From contig PBKC01000094.1 in assembly GCA_002721365.1 (NCBI GenBank), positions 1-50,276 of the forward strand: 50,276 bases of DNA, read 5' to 3'. Below the pieces are notes generated by a model. It did no database searches, was not told the origin of the DNA, and saw only the letters and a list, made by a program, of their open reading frames with translations. How positions within the stretch are numbered: position 1 is the stretch's first letter; each line of letters starts with the position of its first letter. Below are positions 33,799 to 39,947 of this stretch, piece after piece. The position numbers were made by a program, and so were the translations under genes. The DNA comes from Rhodospirillaceae bacterium. Its GTDB lineage: Bacteria; Pseudomonadota; Alphaproteobacteria; GCA-2721365.

Positions 33799-35211
33799 AT
33801 GATCACGCCCTTCATCCGTCGGAACGCCATCGCGGCGCTGACCTTGCTTGGCCTGGTCTTCGGTCTGCCCGGCCAGGGTATGGCCGGCGGCGGCGCCTTC
33901 TGCAGCAACCCGTTCATTTTCCAGGGCTCGGACGTCAACGTTGTCGTCATCCCTTACAGCCTTCGCGGGCCGGACGAGGAGTACCGGCAGAGGGCCCGAT
34001 ACGGCGATCTGTTCGAGAGCCGGGTCGCCCAGAAGCTCTCGATCCTGATCCAGCAGGACACCTTGTTCGCCCTCTCCTATCCGGCGGGAATGGGCGTGGT
34101 CCATATCATCCCCGATAGCAATGACTGCACCGCCGAAAATGTCCTCAGGCGGGTCGAGCCCCAGCTGCTCGACGGCAAGGGCCTCGTTCTGCTGTGGGGC
34201 CACTTTCTCGAAGACGAGAACCAGATCTACGTGCAGAGCTATGCCCGGTTCTTGCGGAAGGACCGGTCGGAAAGCATTCGCTTCCTGCCGGAAGGGGCGC
34301 CGGAACTGGACCTCACCGGCGGACCGTCGCAGCGCGCCATCGGCTTCGCGCCCCGGCTGCTGGATGAAGAAGACCTGGCTGCGGTCGAGAAGGCCTTCGA
34401 GGAGGGCAGCAAGATCTACGCGGACCGCCGCGGCGACACGGTGGTCGGCACCCTCGAATTCAGCCTCGACAGGCCGATCGCCTACTATGTCGACGACATT
34501 GATCTGGACAGCGGGCGAATGCACGTCCGGCCGCACGAATATCTGGGTGGTCCCGAGGGTTGGGTGGCGGCGCGCGCCGATCCGACGATCTGGCCGCTGG
34601 GGCAGAAATTACCGGAATTGACGTTCGTTAATGCCGTGGCCGGTTATCTCGCCGCCCGCATCATCGAGGACGAGCGACGGGACAGCCATTGGGCCGGACC
34701 GTGGGACCGCCGGCTTCGCACCACCGTCGCCCGCAGCCAAGCCGGGTTCGCGCGCTATCTGTCGGCGGTCGAGGAAGACCGCGACAAGCGTGATTCATTC
34801 GACGAGCGCGCCGCCGTGGCGCTTTCCTACAGTCTTTCGGGCATGCTCGACCTGCTGGCCGGGCGCGTCGCCGATGGCGACGGTACGATTGCGCTTGCCG
34901 ATGCCGCGGTCCGGAAATTCGAGGCGGCCCGGCACTTCGCCCCCTATCAGGCCGAAACCCGCAATCTGCTGGCGATGTCCCTGGCGGGCACGGCCCTTCG
35001 CGACCGCGATGCGCGCGCCCGCGCCGTCAAGACCTGGAGCACGGCCCTGTCGCTCGATCCCGCGAGCGACCGCATCGCCGGCAATCTCGCCCAGTTCTAC
35101 GGCTATCTCATCCGAACCGACCCGGAAGGGAGCGGCCTCAGCGAACGCGAGCTTCGTGCCCGCTGGGCGAGCCTCGCGGAAGCGGAACGGCGGTCGCGGA
35201 CAAGAGAGTGA
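33799..35211 (+). CDS. Exported TPR-like protein of unknown function (470 aa)
   Basis: The start is set at ATG 33799 because GGGAGG lies 6 nt upstream and the reading gives a clean signal peptide (AIAALTLLGLVFGLPGQGMAGG). An in-frame ATG at 33781 overlaps the previous stop and is an alternative. Residues 35-170 look alpha/beta (VNVVVIPYSLRGPDEEYRQ; KGLVLLWGHFLEDENQIY), and the central part carries a beta domain (RMHVRPHEYLGGPEGWVAAR). Residues 330-455 are helical repeats with TPR-like spacing (AVRKFEAARHFAPYQAETRNL). No family is recognised. It is the last gene of the 29145-35211 cluster. Confidence 0.75.
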   Translation: MITPFIRRNAIAALTLLGLVFGLPGQGMAGGGAFCSNPFIFQGSDVNVVVIPYSLRGPDEEYRQRARYGDLFESRVAQKLSILIQQDTLFALSYPAGMGVVHIIPDSNDCTAENVLRRVEPQLLDGKGLVLLWGHFLEDENQIYVQSYARFLRKDRSESIRFLPEGAPELDLTGGPSQRAIGFAPRLLDEEDLAAVEKAFEEGSKIYADRRGDTVVGTLEFSLDRPIAYYVDDIDLDSGRMHVRPHEYLGGPEGWVAARADPTIWPLGQKLPELTFVNAVAGYLAARIIEDERRDSHWAGPWDRRLRTTVARSQAGFARYLSAVEEDRDKRDSFDERAAVALSYSLSGMLDLLAGRVADGDGTIALADAAVRKFEAARHFAPYQAETRNLLAMSLAGTALRDRDARARAVKTWSTALSLDPASDRIAGNLAQFYGYLIRTDPEGSGLSERELRARWASLAEAERRSRTRE

Positions 35212-35223
35212 CTTCGGGGCGTA

Positions 35224-35241
35224 TTGACTCACATCTGTCAA
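35224..35241 (+). promoter_or_regulatory. TTGAC-N8-GTCAA dyad before ppk2
   Basis: TTGACTCACATCTGTCAA forms an inverted repeat whose left arm is a good -35 hexamer (TTGACT). A clear -10 is not visible; TTGTAG lies 19 bp downstream. It is a candidate regulated promoter for the PPK2 gene, in an otherwise featureless 99-bp gap. Confidence 0.35.
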
Positions 35242-35310
35242 AATCGGGTTGTAGCCTGAGCCGCTGATCGGGCCACCGCCGAGGTGGCGGAGCGTGAGGT
35301 GAACAGCGGC

Positions 35311-36231
35311 ATGGGTACGGATTTTCGCGAACCGAAGGAGAAGAGCTGGGTCGAAGCGGAGCTGGAGGACAGCTTCGACGAAGAGTTCGAGATGGAGCTC
35401 GACGACGAGCGGATCGCCCGTGAGCTCCGCCAGATCGCGGGCACCCGCCACAAGTCGGTCATCGACCGCCGCACCTATTTCTACGAGCTGTTCCGGCTCC
35501 AGGCGGAGCTGGTGAAGCTACAGGACTGGGTCGCCCACACCGGCTACAAGCTGGTGGTGCTGTTCGAGGGGCGCGACGCCGCCGGCAAGGGGGGCGTCAT
35601 CAAGCGCATCACCCAGCGTCTCAATCCCCGCATCTGCCGCGTGGTCGCCTTGCCGGCACCGACCGAGCGCGAGAAGACGCAGTGGTACTTCCAGCGCTAC
35701 GTCCCGCATCTGCCGGCGGGTGGCGAGATGGTGCTGTTCGACCGCTCCTGGTACAACCGGGCCGGCGTCGAGCGTGTGATGGACTTCGCCACGCCGGATC
35801 AGGTCGAGCAGTTCTTCCACGACGTGCCGGAATTCGAGCGCATGCTCGTGCGGTCCGGCATCATGCTCGTGAAATACTGGTTCTCGATCACCGACCAGGA
35901 ACAGCAGCTCCGCTTCCTCATGCGCATCCATGACCCGATGAAGCAGTGGAAGCTGAGCCCGATGGACCTGCAGTCGCGCGTGCGGTGGGAGGACTACACC
36001 AAGGTCAAGGAGGAGATGTTCGAGCGGACGAACATCCCCGAGGCGCCATGGTCGATCGTCGAGGGCAACGACAAGAAACGTGCCCGCCTCAACTGCATCC
36101 ACCATCTGCTGACGCAGGTGCCCTACACCGAGATCCCGCACGAAGCGATCACCTTGCCGGACCGCGTGTTCAATCCCGACTATGAGCGCAAGGTGCTGCC
36201 CGACCGTCTTTACGTGCCGCAGGTCTATTGA
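35311..36231 (+). CDS. ppk2: Polyphosphate kinase 2 family protein
   Basis: About 306 residues from ATG 35311, with GAGGTG 9 nt upstream; GTG codons at 35284 and 35299 are alternatives. An acidic N-terminal extension (residues 8-35, EDSFDEEFEMELDDE) precedes the P-loop kinase core. The core has Walker A LFEGRDAAGKGGVIKR, then the conserved blocks VVALPAPTEREKTQWYFQRY, Walker B MVLFDRSWYNRAGVERVM and the lid region VRWEDYTKVKEEMFERT. It should transfer phosphate between polyphosphate and nucleoside di- or monophosphates. The Asp-Arg-Ser-Trp-Tyr-Asn-Arg pattern and the length fit class I PPK2 (NDP/NTP). Confidence 0.95.
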   Translation: MGTDFREPKEKSWVEAELEDSFDEEFEMELDDERIARELRQIAGTRHKSVIDRRTYFYELFRLQAELVKLQDWVAHTGYKLVVLFEGRDAAGKGGVIKRITQRLNPRICRVVALPAPTEREKTQWYFQRYVPHLPAGGEMVLFDRSWYNRAGVERVMDFATPDQVEQFFHDVPEFERMLVRSGIMLVKYWFSITDQEQQLRFLMRIHDPMKQWKLSPMDLQSRVRWEDYTKVKEEMFERTNIPEAPWSIVEGNDKKRARLNCIHHLLTQVPYTEIPHEAITLPDRVFNPDYERKVLPDRLYVPQVY

Positions 36232-36271
36232 ATGCGGACGATCGTTGCAGGCTTGTGGGAGGTAGCCGCCA

Positions 36272-36583
36272 GTGAATGAGGCCCTGGCGGCGGCGCTGCT
36301 GAAGGGGCGGAGCAGGATGAGCATCGCCCATCACGTGCCGGGCCGCATCCGCCTGCGCTTCGCACCCGACATACTGACGCAGGTGCCGGAACTGAAAGCC
36401 CTGATCGACAGCGGCGGCCTCGAGGAGATGGCCGGCGTGACCGACGCGCGGGTCAATCCGTTCGCCTTCAGTATCGTCGTTTCCTACGACACCGGCCGCA
36501 TCGCCCCGTCGGACTGGGAAACGCTTATCGCCGGCGGGGACGCCGAAGCCGAAGCGGTGCTGAGGCGCCTTCTCGAGTCCTGA
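36272..36583 (+). CDS. HMA2-like domain protein (103 aa)
   Basis: GTG 36272 follows GGGAGGTAGCCGCC. The motif IAHHVPGRIRLRF (residues 18-30) and the following ferredoxin-like pattern (ITDARVN-type strand: VTDARVNPFAFSIVVSYD) match HMA2-like metal-associated domains. These lack the Cys-x-x-Cys of classical HMA domains. The same H-x-x-PGR-x-RL signature occurs in the proteins at 38316 and 42937, linking all three to the P-type ATPase. No membrane helix. It probably binds or gates metal for, or interacts with, the transporter. Confidence 0.8.
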   Translation: MNEALAAALLKGRSRMSIAHHVPGRIRLRFAPDILTQVPELKALIDSGGLEEMAGVTDARVNPFAFSIVVSYDTGRIAPSDWETLIAGGDAEAEAVLRRLLES

Positions 36584-36600
36584 CGGGTCTCGCGCAGTCC

Positions 36601-37854
36601 TTACAGGAGATGCGACAGGGCGAAGATGGCCGAGCCCACCGTGGCGCCGACGATGGTGCCGTTGATGCGGATATATTGGAGGTCCCGTCCGACCGCGCGT
36701 TCCATGCGCTCGACGATCGAGGCCGTCTCCCAGCCGCGGACCACGTCGGCGACGAAGTGACCGATCTCCCGCCGCCACGGCAGGACCACCGCCCGTGTCG
36801 TTTCCTCGGCCCGCGCGTTCAGCCGCTCGCGCATCGCGTCGTCCTCCAGCAGCCCTTGGCCCATCTTGCGCAGCGCCGAGGCAAGACCGTTGCGGACCAC
36901 CGAGTCGGGTTTTTCGAGGTCGGACACCAGCAGCCGGTGCAGCTCCGCCCACACCGCCGAGACATAGGTCTGGACTTCCCGCTTCCGCACCGTTTCACGA
37001 AGACCGTCCCGCAGCTTGGCGCGCAGGCTGTCCGAGGTTTTGAGATCGTCGACCAGCCGGTCGAGCCAGTCCTCGTAGGCGGCACGAACGTCATGGTCGC
37101 GACGGCCGAGATCGTCGAGCAGGCCGCCGAGTCCGGTGACGATGGCTTCGGCGAAACGGCGGTCGGCACGGCGCGGCACCCACCAGCGGCTCCGGTCCTC
37201 GACGATCTCGTAAATCAGCCTTTCGTTCTGGCGCAGAAGGTCGCGCAAGGTCTGGACGACGAAGTCGAACAGGGCGTTGTGGCGGTCGTTCTGACGCAGA
37301 ATCTCGATCACCCGGCCCAGCAGGGGGGCCGGCTCCAGCGCATCGATTTCCTGGCGCATGGCCCAGACGAGGAAAGCGCGAATCTTCCGGTCCTCGATTC
37401 GCCGGATGGTGAAGGGAAGCACCGCCGTCAGGCGGTCGGCGAGCACGCGGGCGTTGTCGGGGCGCGCCAGCCATTGCGCGAGGCGCATCGCCGGATCGAG
37501 CGTGCGGATACGTGCGGCGACCAGCTCGGGGTCGAGGAAGTTATGTTCGATGAATGCGGCGATACTGGTGCCGATCCGTTCCTTGTTGGCGGGAATGACG
37601 GCGGTGTGGGGAATCGGCAGGCCGAGCGGACGGCGGAAGATCGCAGTGACGGCGAACCAGTCGGCCAGCCCGCCCACCAGTGCCGCTTCGGAGGCCGCCT
37701 TGGCGAACTGGATCGCCAGCGATGGGTCGTCCATGCGGCTCGCGGCCACGAAGACCGCGCCTGCGGCAACCAGAAGGGACGTCGCCAGCCACCTGAAACG
37801 GCGGAACGTCCGGTCCTGTTCAGCGGTGGAAATGGGCGCGGGCGCGTCGGTCAT
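36601..37854 (-). CDS. DUF445 family membrane protein (YjiN-like)
   Basis: A 417-residue protein of the DUF445 family. A helix at about 25-43 is followed by the conserved block ALVGGLADWFAVTAIFRRPLGLPIPHT, then IIPANKERIG-like sequence (AVIPANKERIGTSIAAFIEHNFL). A long helical middle part follows, and a C-terminal membrane helix with GTIVGATVGSAIFALSHLL. Length and block order match E. coli YjiN-type proteins, whose role is not known. It is convergent with the HMA2-like gene (17 bp apart). Confidence 0.92.
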   Translation of the reverse strand: MTDAPAPISTAEQDRTFRRFRWLATSLLVAAGAVFVAASRMDDPSLAIQFAKAASEAALVGGLADWFAVTAIFRRPLGLPIPHTAVIPANKERIGTSIAAFIEHNFLDPELVAARIRTLDPAMRLAQWLARPDNARVLADRLTAVLPFTIRRIEDRKIRAFLVWAMRQEIDALEPAPLLGRVIEILRQNDRHNALFDFVVQTLRDLLRQNERLIYEIVEDRSRWWVPRRADRRFAEAIVTGLGGLLDDLGRRDHDVRAAYEDWLDRLVDDLKTSDSLRAKLRDGLRETVRKREVQTYVSAVWAELHRLLVSDLEKPDSVVRNGLASALRKMGQGLLEDDAMRERLNARAEETTRAVVLPWRREIGHFVADVVRGWETASIVERMERAVGRDLQYIRINGTIVGATVGSAIFALSHLL

Positions 37855-38013
37855 CGGCGGGCCTTTCGATCCTGTACGTGTGGCGGACGGTATTCGAACC
37901 GGTACGGCTTGGCGGTCATGTGATTTCGATCAAGGCGCTTGCCGTCCGGACCGGCAAGAATGCAAGAGTGGGCGGCAAGGTGATTGTCTTCGATTTAGGG
38001 AGCGATTGGCGAC

Positions 38014-38319
38014 ATGGCGGGTGTGCGTGAAAGCATCGTGATCGGTCTGGCCGTCGGCGTGGGCATCGGCGTCGGGTTGGCGGTTCTGGCGCCCAGTGTC
38101 TTTCCTCATGCGGCACGCGCCGCGCGGCCCATGGCGAAGCGGGCTGCGAAGTCGGCGATGCGGGCATATATGCGGACACGGGAGGGCTTGGCCGAGTTCG
38201 GCGAATATGCTGAAGACGTGATGGCGGAAGCTCAGTCCGAGGTGGTGCAGGAGCGCCAGGCGGCCGCGGCGGCGGGCTTTGCCGCTGAAGCGCCGCCGTC
38301 CGACGAGGCGAAGGCGTGA
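38014..38319 (+). CDS. PacL/DUF5132-like small membrane protein (101 aa)
   Basis: ATG 38014 starts a protein with a Gly-rich N-terminal membrane helix (SIVIGLAVGVGIGVGLAVLAP, residues 7-27) and a basic helix. An EDVMAEAQSE segment follows, like the repeats in mycobacterial PacL1-type proteins and in DUF5132/DUF1490 members. Such proteins sit beside metal P-type ATPases and scaffold or chaperone them. The His/Asp-rich metal tail of PacL1 is absent; the C-terminus is just EAPPSDEAKA. Its stop overlaps the next gene (GTGA). Role by analogy. Confidence 0.7.
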   Translation: MAGVRESIVIGLAVGVGIGVGLAVLAPSVFPHAARAARPMAKRAAKSAMRAYMRTREGLAEFGEYAEDVMAEAQSEVVQERQAAAAAGFAAEAPPSDEAKA

Positions 38320-38759
38320 CGGCTCGACCGCCGGAAGCCTTTATCGGCCACCGCAGCCCTGGCCGGCTGCGGCTGAAGCTTCCCGACCACAAAGGCGATT
38401 CGTCTTTCTTCGCCCGCGTGGCGGAGACCATCGCCGCACTGCCGATGGTGACTGCGGTGCGGGTCAATCCGCTGACCGGCAGTGTCCTCGTCCTGCATGG
38501 CGGGGACGCCGATGCGATCCTCGCCCATGGCGACGAGGCGGGGCTGTTCGCATTGGCCCGGCGTCCGTTCGCGCCGCCGTCGGCCGCCGAGGCGGAGCCG
38601 TTCGACCCCTCGGCGCTGATCGCTTTCGTGATCGCCGCCCTCGGCGTCGTCCAGGTGTTCCGCGGCAACATTTTGGGGCCGGCGGCCGGCCTGTTCTGGA
38701 TCGCGCTGTCCGTCGCCCGCAACGCGCTGGCATCCGCGGCCGAAGAAGGACAGGAGTAG
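38316..38759 (+). CDS. HMA2-like domain protein with C-terminal membrane helices (147 aa)
   Basis: GTG 38316 overlaps the preceding TGA. Residues 8-70 form an HMA2-like domain (FIGHRSPGRLRLKLPDH, then VTAVRVNPLTGSVLVLHGG). A linker follows, then hydrophobic helices at about 105-140 (ALIAFVIAALGVVQVF; GLFWIALSVARNALA). It is co-translated with the PacL-like protein and is probably a membrane-tethered partner of the P-type ATPase. It is convergent with the MetK-like gene, 3 bp apart. Confidence 0.8.
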   Translation: MTARPPEAFIGHRSPGRLRLKLPDHKGDSSFFARVAETIAALPMVTAVRVNPLTGSVLVLHGGDADAILAHGDEAGLFALARRPFAPPSAAEAEPFDPSALIAFVIAALGVVQVFRGNILGPAAGLFWIALSVARNALASAAEEGQE

Positions 38760-38762
38760 GGC

Positions 38763-39947
38763 TCAGACCAGCCGGTCCGCCATGCCGGTGTCTTCCCAGG
38801 GCAGGGCGATGTCGCTGCGGCCGATTTGCCCGAATGCAGCCAGACGTTCGTAGAACGGGCCGCCCGCGCGTTCCGGCTGGCGACGGAGATCGAAACGGGC
38901 GGTGATCGCAGCTGGCCGGAAATCGAACGTCCGGCGGACCCGTTCCAGGATCTCCCTGTCGGAGATCACGCCGCTCCCGAAGCTGTCGACATGCACGCTC
39001 ACCGGCCGGGTCTGCCCGATGGCGTAGCTCAGTTGAACTTCGCATTCCTCGGCGAGTTCGGCGGCGACGACATTCTTGGCGGCGTGGCGCGCCGCGTAGG
39101 CACCGATGCGGTCGATGCGGTCGGGGCCCTTGCCACTCATGGCGGCGCTGCTGTTGCGGACGTATTCGCCGTAGGTGTCGATGGCGGTCTTGCGGCCCGT
39201 CAGGCCGGCATGGTTGTTCGGCCCGCCGATAAGCGGGGTGCCGCCAGGATTGACGAGGATGCGGGTCTGGTCGTCCGGTGCGATCGGCTGGTCGGCGAAG
39301 GCCGGTGCGACCACCCGCTCCATGAGGTCGCGGCAGAGGCGGTCCTCGGTTGCCGTCGCCCGGTCCCGCACCGCCGTCACCAGGGTGATGCCGTGGATGC
39401 GGGCCGGCACCCGGCCTCGATATTCGACCGCCACTTGGACCTGCCCGTCAGGCGAGAGATAGCCGCAGTCGGCCTCGCTTGGCAGAGCCGACAGACGATG
39501 GGCGAGACGATGGGCGAGCCAGATCGGCAGAGGCAGCATGTCCGGCGATTGCCGGCAGGCATAGCCGAACAGGCTGCCCTGCTGGGTCGCCGTGACCGCT
39601 TCGATCTCCTCGCCGGTCATGCCCCTTTCGTCCGCCGTTGCGCGGCCTTCCAGAGCTTCGTCGATGGTGGTCATGATGCTGCAGGTCTTGGCGGCGAACG
39701 GCGGTTCCCGGTACCCCACGCGATCGATCACCTGCCGGGCGACGTCCGCTGCATCGACGCTGGCGTTACTGCTCTGGCGCACCGCAAGGAACAGGATGCC
39801 CTTGGCTACCGCGCATTCGGCGCTGATGCGGCAGAAGGGGTCGGTGCGCAGGTGATGGTCGACGACCGCGTCGCTGATCTGGTCGCAGAGTTTGTCCGGA
39901 TGGCCGGCGGTAACCGACCCGGAGGAGAACACGAAGCCGTCCGTCAT
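38763..39947 (-). CDS. metK: Divergent S-adenosylmethionine synthetase (MetK-like paralogue)
   Basis: A 394-residue MetK homologue, normal in length, from ATG 39947, which overlaps the ATPase stop (ATGA). Family blocks are clear: GSVTAGHPDKLCDQISDAV, the region around GSLFGYACRQSPDMLPLPIWLAHRL, AGLTGRKTAIDTYGEY and MSGKGPDRIDR with AYAARHAAKNVVAA. Several catalytic positions differ from E. coli MetK. The GDQG motif (Asp118) is TQQG. The Asp of GDAGLTGRK is His (NNHAGLTGRK). SGKDPTK is SGKGPDR. His14, Lys245, Lys265 and Asp271 equivalents remain. It may be a weakly active, altered-specificity or regulatory enzyme. Genetic coupling to a metal ATPase is unusual for metK, so the housekeeping copy is probably elsewhere. 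The symbol denotes family only. Confidence 0.85.
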   Translation of the reverse strand: MTDGFVFSSGSVTAGHPDKLCDQISDAVVDHHLRTDPFCRISAECAVAKGILFLAVRQSSNASVDAADVARQVIDRVGYREPPFAAKTCSIMTTIDEALEGRATADERGMTGEEIEAVTATQQGSLFGYACRQSPDMLPLPIWLAHRLAHRLSALPSEADCGYLSPDGQVQVAVEYRGRVPARIHGITLVTAVRDRATATEDRLCRDLMERVVAPAFADQPIAPDDQTRILVNPGGTPLIGGPNNHAGLTGRKTAIDTYGEYVRNSSAAMSGKGPDRIDRIGAYAARHAAKNVVAAELAEECEVQLSYAIGQTRPVSVHVDSFGSGVISDREILERVRRTFDFRPAAITARFDLRRQPERAGGPFYERLAAFGQIGRSDIALPWEDTGMADRLV

